From assembly GCF_028890485.2 (NCBI RefSeq), contig NZ_JARCHV010000002.1:124001-188000 (forward strand): a stretch of DNA of 64,000 bases, in the 5' to 3' direction. The notes under the pieces were generated by a model, which saw nothing but the letters and a program-made list of their open reading frames with translations, searched no databases and was not told the origin of the DNA. The first letter of the stretch is position 1. Each line of letters begins with the position of its first letter. The position numbers and the translations under genes were made by a program. The stretch comes from Planococcus sp. SK3692 (lineage in GTDB: Bacteria; Bacillota; Bacilli; Bacillales_A; Planococcaceae). Of the stretch, positions 8,161 to 16,935 are shown piece by piece.

Positions 8161-9993
8161 GTGGAACAGACAACAGCACAAACATGGAATTTAACTTCTT
8201 TATATGACGGAAAGAGCCAATCAGCGGAACTTAAAAACTTCATGGTGGACTTGCAACATACGCTCGAGCAGGCGGCTGGGCAATTGCAAAGCTACCGTGA
8301 GATGGACGTGCGCGACAACGATGCCTTGTTGGAAATCATCGGTCAATTTCAGTATGCCCTGCTCGCCTGGGAGCAGCTCGATGATTTTGCCATTTGCGCT
8401 TATGCAGAAAATGTGGCGGATCAGTCATCGATCGCTTTGATGGATGACAGCGCCGTGCTAAAAGCAAAACTCGCTTCCTTGCAGATCGAGTTGGATCAAG
8501 TATTTGCTGAATTTACCGAGGCAGAGTGGCAAACGTTCACTGCTTCCGGCCGCGTTGAAGCCTCGTCGTTTTATTTGAATGAAAGAAGGCGAATGGTCAA
8601 AGACCGGTTGCCGGCCGAACTGGAGCGGATGATCAGCGCGCTGTCCGTCAACGGCCTATCCGGCTGGGAACAGCAGCACGAATTGGTCTTGACCAAATTG
8701 AGGGTGCCGATTGAAGTGGAAGGTGAACTTCAGGAAGTTTCAATCGGCCAGGCATTGAATGAAGCCGTAAACGGCAAAGACCGCACTAGACGAAAGCGTG
8801 TAGCTGAAGCAGTGGCCAAAACGTGTGAAGTGCACGAGGATGTGGTGGCAGCTATTTTGAACCGTGTGGCGGGATCGAGACTGGCGATTTATGAGCAGCG
8901 GGGCTGGGACAATAAATTGAAAGAAATGCTTGAGCACAACCGAATCGAGGAAGCCTCCACCGATGCGATGCTCACGGCCATCGACGGCAATAAGGATTTG
9001 TACAGAGCGTATATTGAACGGAAATTGAAAGTCGCAGGCCACGACACCGCCAATTGGTTCGACTTGGAGTCACCGGCGTTTTCATTGTCCGACAAAGTGG
9101 ATTTGGCAACGGCGAAAACCGTCATCAGCAAGCAATTCCATCAGTTTAGCGACAAGCTCGGCCATTTTGCTGACCGTGCATTTCAACAAGACTGGATTGA
9201 AGCCGAGAACCGGCCGGGTAAAGCTGAAGGCGGCTTTTGTGCGTCGATGCCATTAGCCAAAGAAAGCCGGATCTTTCTGACGTATCGTGATACTTATCAG
9301 GACTTGGTCACTTTGGCACATGAACTGGGCCACGCCTATCACAACTTCATCATTCACGACGAACCAGCGCTTGCGCAGCAAAAAGGCACGAGTGTTGCAG
9401 AAACAGCCTCTACGTTTATGGAGAATTTAGTGCTCGATGCCGTGATTGAACAGACGACGAACGAAAACGAACGGCTTGCCATGCTTGAAATGAAGATTCG
9501 AGACGGCTTGAAATATGTCGTGAGCGTACCGAATATGTTCCGCTTCGAACGAAAATTTTATGATCAACGGGCAGGGGGCATGATTTCCGCAGAACAGATC
9601 AAAACGATGATCGCTGAAGTGGAAAATGAAATCTACGGCGGATTGGTCGAGGAACTGGCGATTCATAAATGGATGTTCATCGGCCATTTCTATGATGCTG
9701 AAAAAGCGTTCTATAATATTCCGTACACAATCGGCTATTTATTCAGCAACGGCGTCTATGAACAAGCCAAGCAGCAGCCGGAAGGATTCCCCGAGCGCTA
9801 CGATGCGTTATTGCGCGACTCCGGGAAGATGACCGTCGAGCAATTGGGCGAACAGTATCTTAGAGCGGACATCACGCAAGTGGCGTTTTGGCGTGATGCG
9901 CAGAAATCACTGATTTCCGCCATTGAAGAGTATTTGGAACTGACTGAAAAACACATTACAGCGACTGCTAAAAATAAATGTTGCAGAAACTAG
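8161..9993 (+). CDS. M3 family oligoendopeptidase (PepF/M3-like)
   Basis: A cytoplasmic zinc peptidase that trims short peptides. The active site HELGH (His387, Glu388, His391 from the GTG start) lies in DLVTLAHELGHAYHNFII, the M3 signature, and the third ligand region ETASTFMENLVLD follows. Length (610 residues) fits the pepF_M3 subgroup. I start at GTG 8161, preceded by AAAAGGGG; the in-frame ATG 30 bp upstream has no binding site. A candidate promoter sits at 8080-8108. The GNAT gene downstream overlaps its last 16 bp, so the two are probably cotranscribed. Confidence 0.92.
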   Translation: MEQTTAQTWNLTSLYDGKSQSAELKNFMVDLQHTLEQAAGQLQSYREMDVRDNDALLEIIGQFQYALLAWEQLDDFAICAYAENVADQSSIALMDDSAVLKAKLASLQIELDQVFAEFTEAEWQTFTASGRVEASSFYLNERRRMVKDRLPAELERMISALSVNGLSGWEQQHELVLTKLRVPIEVEGELQEVSIGQALNEAVNGKDRTRRKRVAEAVAKTCEVHEDVVAAILNRVAGSRLAIYEQRGWDNKLKEMLEHNRIEEASTDAMLTAIDGNKDLYRAYIERKLKVAGHDTANWFDLESPAFSLSDKVDLATAKTVISKQFHQFSDKLGHFADRAFQQDWIEAENRPGKAEGGFCASMPLAKESRIFLTYRDTYQDLVTLAHELGHAYHNFIIHDEPALAQQKGTSVAETASTFMENLVLDAVIEQTTNENERLAMLEMKIRDGLKYVVSVPNMFRFERKFYDQRAGGMISAEQIKTMIAEVENEIYGGLVEELAIHKWMFIGHFYDAEKAFYNIPYTIGYLFSNGVYEQAKQQPEGFPERYDALLRDSGKMTVEQLGEQYLRADITQVAFWRDAQKSLISAIEEYLELTEKHITATAKNKCCRN

Positions 9994-10430
9994 AAACCGA
10001 ACGATTGGAAATCAATCCTTGCACCGCTGATTCGATGCACCTGCTTCAAAATCAACAGTACGACAACGGTCCCGAAATTGATCGCCATTTACAAGAGTTG
10101 CTGGAAGATCCCAGCCTGTTTTCATGGGGGAGCTGGTTGATTATCCGAAAATCAGATGGCCATATAATTGGCGATGCTGGGTTTAAAGGCAAGCCTGATG
10201 ACCAGCAGCAAGTAGAGATAGGATATGGGTTGCTCGAGCGCTATTGGAATAGAGGCTATGCGACCGAAGCGATGAATGCCTTAATTGAATGGGCGTTGGC
10301 AAACGAAAAAGTAGAAAAAGTGATTGCGGAAACCGATCGTGAAAATCAAGCATCCATTCGCGTACTCGAAAAAGTAAAGATGAAAAGAACGAAAGAAATA
10401 GACTCATTAGTGTATTGGGAGATTCAATAA
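9978..10430 (+). CDS. GNAT family N-acetyltransferase (RimJ/RimL type)
   Basis: A 150-residue acetyltransferase of the protein-Nalpha type: N-terminal LETERLEINPC, the GHIIGDAGFKG strand, and the acetyl-CoA loop ERYWNRGYATEAMNALIEWA, then AETDRENQASIRVLEKVKM near the end. It starts within the oligoendopeptidase reading frame (16-bp overlap) with no clear ribosome binding site, suggesting translation coupled to the peptidase gene. Substrate unknown. Confidence 0.82.
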   Translation: MLQKLETERLEINPCTADSMHLLQNQQYDNGPEIDRHLQELLEDPSLFSWGSWLIIRKSDGHIIGDAGFKGKPDDQQQVEIGYGLLERYWNRGYATEAMNALIEWALANEKVEKVIAETDRENQASIRVLEKVKMKRTKEIDSLVYWEIQ

Positions 10431-10528
10431 TGTTGGATAATTGGATAAGATATTCTGTCTTTCTCTTCCTATAGGAAAACAGTGGGCAAGTATGAAAAGT
10501 TGGGAATATAGAAAATTGGGGTGCACAA

Positions 10529-10834
10529 GTGAAAAAACTTCAAGGGAGTTTACTGATAAGCTTTTTGGCAGCTAGTTGTTTTTGTATATTCGGCCAAGAC
10601 ATGGCTTATTTTTTGAGTGAGCATGCGGTGCCGCTTGCCCCTGTCTACTATTTGACGGGATTGACGGTGGCGGGGATATTTTTGTATGTCGTGTCTGGGA
10701 TTTTATTGCTGGTGTTGACTAAGCGACACAAAACCTTCCACAACCACCGGGAATTATATGCAATCGTTTTGTTCACTGTGGCACCAGCCGCTTCGTTATG
10801 GGCTTTTTTTGTCACAGCGATGTGGTGGGGATGA
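10529..10834 (+). CDS. Small membrane protein, three TM helices
   Basis: A 101-residue protein of unknown function with hydrophobic segments near residues 5-25, 38-65 and 75-98, and a basic loop TKRHKTFHNHRE between the second and third. The start is GTG with GGGGTG upstream; a strong terminator follows about 10 bp after the stop. It is probably a monocistronic gene. Confidence 0.65.
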   Translation: MKKLQGSLLISFLAASCFCIFGQDMAYFLSEHAVPLAPVYYLTGLTVAGIFLYVVSGILLLVLTKRHKTFHNHRELYAIVLFTVAPAASLWAFFVTAMWWG

Positions 10835-10843
10835 ACGCAATGG

Positions 10844-10880
10844 AAAACCGCTTCAGCAATTTCAGCTGAAGCGGTTTTTT
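10844..10880 (+). terminator. Terminator after the 3-TM protein gene
   Basis: A 14-bp stem (AAAACCGCTTCAGC / GCTGAAGCGGTTTT) followed by T residues. Confidence 0.95.
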
Positions 10881-10993
10881 TATGGATCGGCGCTTCTTCA
10901 ATTAATGGATAGGAAAGTCAGCGCTGATGTCGAATATAAGGGGAAAGCAACTGCCGGCGCTTATGGATTTGAAATCCTGAGGAGGAAACGAAA

Positions 10994-11905
10994 ATGGACG
11001 TGATCAAGCATTCCGAATGGGCTGAAACGAAATTCACTTTGCATTTGCTGTCACAGATTCTCGGCAAGATTAAACTCGAAACCGCCCAGCAGGAACCGCA
11101 ATGGGCACATGTGACGCTCGCCCTAACGCCTAATGGATTCACGACGGGTTTATTGTTCCATCAAGATCGTGCATTTCAAGTCGACTTGGATATTTACGAC
11201 AGCCGTATTGCCATTAATATCGAGGGGAATATGCAAGCCGTGCCGATCGAAACGGCCAAGTCGATCAAAACTTATTTCGAAGAGATTTTCGAAGCATTGG
11301 CATCAAAAGGCATTGAGTTGAACATCAACCCGAAACCGCAGGAGATGGAATATAAGAACAAACTCAACGAAGACGACACGCCGTTAACTTTCAACTGGGA
11401 ACAGGCGGTTCGCGGGCTTAAACTGTTTCATTTCGCTGCCGCAGCACAGCTGAAGTTCATCGGCCCGCTGCGTTCCCGGAAAATGAAGCCCGCGCTGTTC
11501 TGGGGGACGTTTGACGTTTCATCGCTCGTTTTGCCGGGCATCCGCCAGCCATATCCGGAAGACAAAGTCATCGAAAAAGCGGCGTTCGATGAACATTTCA
11601 TCGAGTACGGGTTTTGGCTCGGCGACACCAATGTCGATGTGCCGGCGTTTTTCGTGCTCCCGTATCCATTCATCAATAAAGAACTCGACAGCGAGCGATT
11701 AAAGCCTGCCGATGCGTATTTTGAAGCTTCGCTGAGTGAGTATTTTCTGATGCTCGATAAAGTCGCAGGTTCACCGCATTCAACGCAAGCGATGCAGGAA
11801 TTTTTCCGTTCGACGTTTGACATCCTTAGTGAAGAACTGGGCTGGCCGGACTGTTCGTATTATTTTACGCCGCTCGATATGCCGGAGCAACAAGCGAAAA
11901 AATGA
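10994..11905 (+). CDS. DUF5996 family protein
   Basis: A 303-residue soluble protein matching my memory of DUF5996: an N-terminal W-A-H-V-T-L-A-L-T-P-N-G-F-T-T-G segment with F-Q-V-D-L-D-I-Y-D and a long C-terminal half with conserved aromatics (FHFAAAAQ, FWGTFDVSSL, EYGFWLGDTN, PYPFINKELDSERLKPADAYF). No enzymatic motif is assigned to this family. The start has GAGGAAACG upstream. No partners in an operon. The family call is moderate; function is unknown. Confidence 0.75.
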   Translation: MDVIKHSEWAETKFTLHLLSQILGKIKLETAQQEPQWAHVTLALTPNGFTTGLLFHQDRAFQVDLDIYDSRIAINIEGNMQAVPIETAKSIKTYFEEIFEALASKGIELNINPKPQEMEYKNKLNEDDTPLTFNWEQAVRGLKLFHFAAAAQLKFIGPLRSRKMKPALFWGTFDVSSLVLPGIRQPYPEDKVIEKAAFDEHFIEYGFWLGDTNVDVPAFFVLPYPFINKELDSERLKPADAYFEASLSEYFLMLDKVAGSPHSTQAMQEFFRSTFDILSEELGWPDCSYYFTPLDMPEQQAKK

Positions 11906-12104
11906 CGGAATGGATTGGGAGAAGATATGCCGTTATAAGCATATGTTCTCCATTTTCTTTTGGGCGAATTAGGAAAATGAAAGCGAAATACAAGGGCATC
12001 AAAAGTCCCGGGAAAATATTTTTAAAACTATCTGTTTTTATGTCTTCCGATGTGCTTTAATGGGTTTAGTGAAACTGTAAAAAAATTGAAATGGGGATGG
12101 TAGG

Positions 12105-15100
12105 ATGGACCGCGCGTTCAAGATTGCGACGAGTTTTTTGATGGGTGTATCACTTTTTGGTGTTTTACCGGCAACACAAACGGCACAAGCCGAAGATTTA
12201 GTGGATGCAGATGTATTGGAGCAAGGAGATGACGTAAGCGATACGTTTTCTGCAGAAGATAACGAGCATTGGTACAAGATCGATGTCGATCCTGCACAAG
12301 TCGCAGCGCATACGCATTTTGAAGTTTCTCTCCAGTCCGATGATGAATTGACTTTTACGGTTTACCCCGACGCAGAACGTGCGACCGCCGACCAGCCTTT
12401 CGATCCGTTCAGCAATTATAGCTTTGCGGAAATGAAATCGACTGTAAAATTCCCGATCGCTTGGGAAGGGCCTTACTACGTAAAGGTCTCTTCTTACGCT
12501 GAAGAATTGCCGGTGGATCTGCCTGAAGGCGAAGAAGCGGAAGAAGCGAGCTACACAATTGGCTTTGACGGCGTCACAGTAAAAGCTTCGAAACCGACAA
12601 ACGACGAGCAATGCCCAGCGGAACTTGTCATGGGCGAAGCAGCGGGAGACCAGGCGCTGCTTGACCAATTGCGCGTTATTCGCGGCGAAGTGTTGGCACA
12701 AACAGAAAGCGGCAAAGAATTGACGAAGCTTTACTATAAACTGGCGCCGTTTATCGGCTATCAGGCCGTGACGGATGCAACTGTCCGTGAGTCATTGAAG
12801 AAAAACCTCAATCAGCTTGACGGTTTGATCACGAGCATTGCGGAAAATGGCTTCCAAAGCTCGAAAACGATCACCGCAGCTGACCAGAAAGCAATCAGCG
12901 AATTGTACGCGCTCGCGTTGAAAACAGCGCCTGCGAATTTGAAAGACGATGTGGAAGCGGCAGGACAAGCAATCAACATTAACAAACTGGCTGGAAAATC
13001 AGTCATGTCGGCAATGCTTCCGACTCCATACGTCGTAAAAGATGCTTCCATGAACAAAGTCATTGTAAAAGTAAAAGAAGGCGAAACGCTGACAAAAGCG
13101 GAAGCTGGAACGGCTGGCATCCAGTCGGTTTCTGGGTTTGACGCCGAAGCGCCGAAATTCGACCAGTTCTTCGTGGTGGATTTGAAGTCAGGCATGTCAG
13201 CTGCTTCAACGAATAAAACTTTGCAGTCGCTTGAAGACTTGCCGGAAGTTGAATTCATCGAACCGGTACAGCAATACAAGCTTCATTCAGAAGATATCTA
13301 TTATGACGAGCAATGGTCGCTTGAAAACAAAGGCGGCGGCTTTGGCATCGAAGACGCTGACATCGATTTCGAGGAAATGACGAAGCTGGCAGCTCCTCAA
13401 AAGCATGCAGAAATCGTCACCGCGGTCATCGATACCGGCGTTGATTACACGCTGGCTGACTTGAAGAACCAAATGATCAGCACTGGCTACGATTTCATCA
13501 ATGATGACAATGAGGCATTCGATGACCAAGGACACGGCACGCACGTTTCCGGCATCATTGCAGCGGAAGCAGACAACGATTATTCGATGACGGGCATTAA
13601 CCAGTCGACAAAAATCCTGCCGGTGAAAGTGCTTGATGCGTCAGGTTACGGCGATACAGAACAAATTGCATACGGCATCCTGTACGCAACAGACCAAGGA
13701 GCCGATGTTATCAACATGAGTCTTGGCGGCGGCTATAGCCGTGTCTTGGAATATGCGATGAGATACGCAAACGAGCGCGGCGTGACAATCGTCGCAGCTT
13801 CAGGAAATGACGGATGGGAAGAAGTTTCTTACCCGGCATCATCGAAATACGCGATCGCTGTCGGCGCAACGAATAAACTTGATCTGGTATCGGATTACTC
13901 GAGCTATGGCAAAGATCTTGACCTCGTCGCACCGGGTACAGACATCCCGAGCTTGCTGCCGGACGGCAATGTTACGTTGATGTCTGGAACATCGATGGCA
14001 GCTCCTCATGTCGCGGCAGTTGCGGGCGTCTTGAAATCGATCAACCCGGATCTCACACCAGGCCAATTGGAGAATTTACTGACGGCATCAGCGGATGACG
14101 TTGAGTTTATCGCAGAGGATGCCCCTCCCGGTTTCGAGGAAGATCCTTTCTTTGAAGAAGATTTCCCGTATGAAATGGAAGAATTGGCACCTGGCTTTGA
14201 CCTTGTCTCAGGATGGGGCCGTTTGAACGGTGCACAAGCAATTCTTGCACTGAAAGATAAATGGAATCTCGCTGATCGCATCAGCGGGGCAAGCCGCTAC
14301 GATACAGCGGTGGAAGTCTCGAAAAAAGGCTGGAGCACATCCGGCAAAGCTGTGATTGCAACAGGCGGCGATTTCCCGGATGCTTTGAGTGCAGCGCCTC
14401 TTGCAGCGTATCAAAACGCACCGTTGCTACTCACGAAAACCGATGCGCTTCCACAAGCGGTAAAAGATGAATTGAAACGTTTGAAAGTAACCGAAGTGAC
14501 ATTGATCGGCGGACAGGGTGCCATCAGCCCGATGGTCGAAATGGAACTAAAAGACCTTAAGATTAGAACAACACGCATCAGCGGCAAAAACCGCTACGAA
14601 ACATCGGTCAACATTGCGAAACAAATGAAAACTTCAACGCAAGCTGTCGTGGCAACCGGTTCAACATTTGCCGATGCCTTGTCGATCGCACCGGTCGCAG
14701 GCAGCCAGAAAATGCCGATCTTGCTGACGAAACCGAACGGCTTGCCGGCGGAAGTGAAAGCGCATTTCGCAGCAAAAGCTTACAGCAAAACTTTCATCAT
14801 TGGCGGTAAAGGCGCTGTTTCTGACAGCACGGCAAAAGAAGTGAAAAACCCGGTACGTCTTTCGGGCGCATCGCGCTATGAAACGAATAGCGCGGTCATC
14901 ACTCATTTCAAAGGATCATTCGGCGGCCAGTACATGTACTTGTCAACTGGCGCAAATTATCCTGATGCACTCGCTGGATCCGTATTGGCAGCGAAAACAA
15001 AAGCACCACTCGTTTTGACGGCACCGAACGGACCGAATGCGGCAACCGTGAAGACCGTCAAAGAGCAGCTGAAAAACGTTACAGGAATCTACATCCTTGG

Positions 15101-15149
15101 CGGTGAAGGCGCTCTGCCAACGCAAAACATCCAGCAATTGTTCGAGTAA
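12105..15149 (+). CDS. Secreted S8 (subtilisin-like) serine protease with cell wall binding repeats
   Basis: A 1014-residue exported protease. A signal peptide ends at QTAQA-EDL near residue 30. Residues about 31-150 look like a pre-peptidase C-terminal (PPC) beta domain, followed by a propeptide-like region. The catalytic triad is complete: Asp443 in AVIDTGVDYT, His477 in GHGTHVSGII and Ser630 in SGTSMAAPHVA. An unusual acidic, Phe/Pro-rich insertion (about residues 668-702) interrupts the usual run into the GWGRLNG motif. Three cell wall binding repeat 2 modules start near residues 725, 824 and 917 (RISGASRYDT, RISGKNRYET, RLSGASRYET), which should hold it on the wall. It is monocistronic with its own terminator. 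Confidence 0.95.
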   Translation: MDRAFKIATSFLMGVSLFGVLPATQTAQAEDLVDADVLEQGDDVSDTFSAEDNEHWYKIDVDPAQVAAHTHFEVSLQSDDELTFTVYPDAERATADQPFDPFSNYSFAEMKSTVKFPIAWEGPYYVKVSSYAEELPVDLPEGEEAEEASYTIGFDGVTVKASKPTNDEQCPAELVMGEAAGDQALLDQLRVIRGEVLAQTESGKELTKLYYKLAPFIGYQAVTDATVRESLKKNLNQLDGLITSIAENGFQSSKTITAADQKAISELYALALKTAPANLKDDVEAAGQAININKLAGKSVMSAMLPTPYVVKDASMNKVIVKVKEGETLTKAEAGTAGIQSVSGFDAEAPKFDQFFVVDLKSGMSAASTNKTLQSLEDLPEVEFIEPVQQYKLHSEDIYYDEQWSLENKGGGFGIEDADIDFEEMTKLAAPQKHAEIVTAVIDTGVDYTLADLKNQMISTGYDFINDDNEAFDDQGHGTHVSGIIAAEADNDYSMTGINQSTKILPVKVLDASGYGDTEQIAYGILYATDQGADVINMSLGGGYSRVLEYAMRYANERGVTIVAASGNDGWEEVSYPASSKYAIAVGATNKLDLVSDYSSYGKDLDLVAPGTDIPSLLPDGNVTLMSGTSMAAPHVAAVAGVLKSINPDLTPGQLENLLTASADDVEFIAEDAPPGFEEDPFFEEDFPYEMEELAPGFDLVSGWGRLNGAQAILALKDKWNLADRISGASRYDTAVEVSKKGWSTSGKAVIATGGDFPDALSAAPLAAYQNAPLLLTKTDALPQAVKDELKRLKVTEVTLIGGQGAISPMVEMELKDLKIRTTRISGKNRYETSVNIAKQMKTSTQAVVATGSTFADALSIAPVAGSQKMPILLTKPNGLPAEVKAHFAAKAYSKTFIIGGKGAVSDSTAKEVKNPVRLSGASRYETNSAVITHFKGSFGGQYMYLSTGANYPDALAGSVLAAKTKAPLVLTAPNGPNAATVKTVKEQLKNVTGIYILGGEGALPTQNIQQLFE

Positions 15150-15154
15150 GACAG

Positions 15155-15192
15155 AAAACAGGTGGTTCGGATTCCGGACGCCTGTTTTTTTA
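15155..15192 (+). terminator. Terminator of the S8 protease gene
   Basis: AAACAGG and CCTGTTT base stem with an imperfect upper helix and a T-run of seven, just after the stop. Confidence 0.85.
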
Positions 15193-15214
15193 TAACTTAA
15201 ATGGGGGAAAACTG

Positions 15215-15505
15215 ATGAGAGAATTAATTGCAGGCGGGATTGGCGTCGTTTCAGGGATTTTGTTGTTCGGCTTCACGTCAATTGCAGCGGCGGTCTATTC
15301 GTTGCATTTGAGGGAAGTCGGCTATTCAGGAGAGTTTGGCCTGTATTTATCGGCCTTGTGGGAAGTGGGCGCTGTGCCAATTATCTTCAGCTTGATTTTC
15401 TTTTTTTCAGGACTAGGGTTTTTGTTTAAGGCGACTGACCGGGAATGGCGCGCCAAATACTTCGCAGTGGAAGAGGAAAAGAATGCGGGCGACAAAGAAG
15501 CATGA
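15215..15505 (+). CDS. Small membrane protein, two TM helices
   Basis: A 96-residue protein with hydrophobic helices near residues 5-28 and 45-72 and a charged C-terminal tail (DREWRAKYFAVEEEKNAG). Unrecognised. GGGGGAAA lies upstream of the ATG. The GNAT gene follows after 12 bp, so the two probably form an operon. Confidence 0.65.
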   Translation: MRELIAGGIGVVSGILLFGFTSIAAAVYSLHLREVGYSGEFGLYLSALWEVGAVPIIFSLIFFFSGLGFLFKATDREWRAKYFAVEEEKNAGDKEA

Positions 15506-15517
15506 AAGGAAGATTAG

Positions 15518-16057
15518 ATGGAAAACGGTTATTTATTCGAATCTGAACGGCTTGGATTCAGGCGATGGAAAGCGGCTGATCGTGGACCGTTCGCGACCTT
15601 GAATGCAAACCCTGACGTTATGGAGTTCTTTCCGAAAACCTCGAGCCGCGCCGAATCGGACGCGTTGGTCGACCGCATCGAAGCGCATTTTGAGGAGAAA
15701 GGCTACGGGCTTTGGGCAGCCGAACGAAAAGAAGACGGCGCGTTTATCGGCTTTATCGGCCTATTAGATGTCAATTTTGATATCGGAATTGAAGGCGCAA
15801 CTGAAATCGGCTGGCGCTTGGACCAGCCATTTTGGAAGAAAGGCTATGCGACAGAAGGGGCAAAAGCTTGCCTCACGTATGCGTTTGAGGAGCTCGGCAA
15901 AAAAGAAATTTATTCGTTTACTTCAACGATCAATGCACCGTCTGAAACCGTCATGAAGCGTATCGGCATGGAGAAGGTGGGGGAATTCGAGCATCCTCGC
16001 GTTCCGGAAGACAGCCCGTTAAGAAAGCATGTTTTGTATAAAATACAGAATCTATAA
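15518..16057 (+). CDS. GNAT family N-acetyltransferase (RimJ/RimL type)
   Basis: A 179-residue acetyltransferase: FESERLGFRRWKAAD at the start, IGFIGLLDV and EIGWRLDQPFWKKGYATEGAKACL carrying the acetyl-CoA pyrophosphate loop, and NAPSETVMKRIGMEKVGEF near the end. These features are typical of enzymes that acetylate protein N-termini or small amines. It follows a small membrane protein closely and ends at a strong two-way terminator shared with the opposing acetyltransferase gene. Confidence 0.88.
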   Translation: MENGYLFESERLGFRRWKAADRGPFATLNANPDVMEFFPKTSSRAESDALVDRIEAHFEEKGYGLWAAERKEDGAFIGFIGLLDVNFDIGIEGATEIGWRLDQPFWKKGYATEGAKACLTYAFEELGKKEIYSFTSTINAPSETVMKRIGMEKVGEFEHPRVPEDSPLRKHVLYKIQNL

Positions 16058-16096
16058 AAAGAGGCCGGACTGGGGTATTCCAGTCCGGCCTCTTTT
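16056..16096. terminator. Bidirectional terminator between convergent GNAT genes
   Basis: A near-perfect 17-bp stem (AAAAGAGGCCGGACTGG / CCAGTCCGGCCTCTTTT) with A-run on one side and T-run on the other, between the convergent stops at 16057 and 16105. Confidence 0.95.
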
Positions 16097-16104
16097 GCGC
16101 TCTA

Positions 16105-16560
16105 TTAATCAGTCAATTGCTTCACTACAGCCATTTCTTTGCCGAAGCGATGCCCTTGATCTTCAAAGCCTAAGCTTTTATACAGTTGATGGGCTCCGGT
16201 GTTTTCAGGATGGTAGCCAACTACCACTTTTTTTGCACCGAAAAAATCAGCCATTTCCGTGAGCATTAATTTCGTAGCAGCTTTTCCAATCCCTTGCCCT
16301 TGGTATGCTTGATCGACCATGATGCGGTAGATCCAATAGCCGTCCAATTCTTCAGGAACCGAGTTGAACATTAGAAATCCGACGGTTTGCCCATCTGCAC
16401 AAATTGCATAAGGACGCAGGCTTGGTTCGAACTTCGATTGGGCGATGGACACCGCATTCGGCTCCATATAGCCTTGTTGTTCTTGTGAGACTTTCAACTC
16501 GCAGCAGGCGTACCAATTATCAGCGTTCACTTCAGTAATGCTTACATTTGTCAGTTTCAT
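16105..16560 (-). CDS. GNAT acetyltransferase, spermine/spermidine type (BltD-like)
   Basis: A 151-residue acetyltransferase resembling Bacillus BltD and related polyamine acetyltransferases: it opens with VSITEVNADNWYACCELKVSQEQQGYMEPNAVSIAQSKFEPSLRPYAIC, has a YWIYRIMVDQAYQGQGIGKAATKLM acetyl-CoA loop and ends with HPENTGAHQLYKSLGFEDQG. If the likeness holds, it would acetylate spermine or spermidine to limit polyamine excess. An 18-codon ORF with an excellent ribosome binding site lies directly upstream on the same strand and may be a leader peptide. The polyamine assignment is inferred from similarity only. Confidence 0.8.
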   Translation of the reverse strand: MKLTNVSITEVNADNWYACCELKVSQEQQGYMEPNAVSIAQSKFEPSLRPYAICADGQTVGFLMFNSVPEELDGYWIYRIMVDQAYQGQGIGKAATKLMLTEMADFFGAKKVVVGYHPENTGAHQLYKSLGFEDQGHRFGKEMAVVKQLTD

Positions 16561-16602
16561 AGTTTTCCCCTTTCGAATTTTGGGGAACGCGAACGAGTCA
16601 GG

Positions 16603-16659
16603 TCAATTCGGCGCTATCCCCTTGCAGTCATGGATATTGAAGATAGTTGTGTTTGTCAT
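16603..16659 (-). CDS. Putative 18-residue leader peptide (uORF) before the BltD-like gene
   Basis: Reverse strand: TTTAGGAGG, 8-bp spacer, then ATG and 17 sense codons giving MTNTTIFNIHDCKGIAPN and TGA. The stop is 42 bp before the acetyltransferase start. Upstream is an extended -10-like element (TGC-TATAGT, 16720-16715 on the reverse strand) and a small hairpin (GTCCG / CGGAC, 16689-16708) inside the presumed 5' leader. The ribosome binding site is better than that of the gene it precedes. Such short, well-translated ORFs commonly act as attenuators in drug or polyamine genes. No homolog is known to me. Confidence 0.5.
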   Translation of the reverse strand: MTNTTIFNIHDCKGIAPN

Positions 16660-16935
16660 AATGAACGCCTCCTAAACTCGTAATGGGTGTCCGGCTTTTG
16701 CATCGGACCTTTTGACTATAGCATGATTTTTCATTTTTATATCAGTAGTTTTAATAGATAAAAAAATCGAAAACAAATATTTAGGATTTTTCAGCAAGCT
16801 TTGGATTATCTGCTAAAAACGACTCATGCATGCCTGTGAGCGACCGACACATAATAGTCGCTTATTAAGGTTGAAAAAAATGGTATTATTGGAATAAATA
16901 CTCGGGCGAAATTAATTGATTTGGAGGAATGCTAT
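16660..16935. other. Divergent promoter region
   Basis: About 275 bp between the leader ORF and resC. On the reverse strand an extended -10 (TGCTATAGT) near 16717 could drive the leader and acetyltransferase. On the forward strand TTGAAA (16872-16877) followed at 17 bp by ATAAAT could drive resC. No gene was found in the rest. Confidence 0.45.

Noticed and set aside
12198..12701. Reverse-strand frame of 167 codons inside the S8 protease gene
   Set aside because: Composition rich in Arg, Phe and Cys, no family likeness; the forward protease frame is certain.
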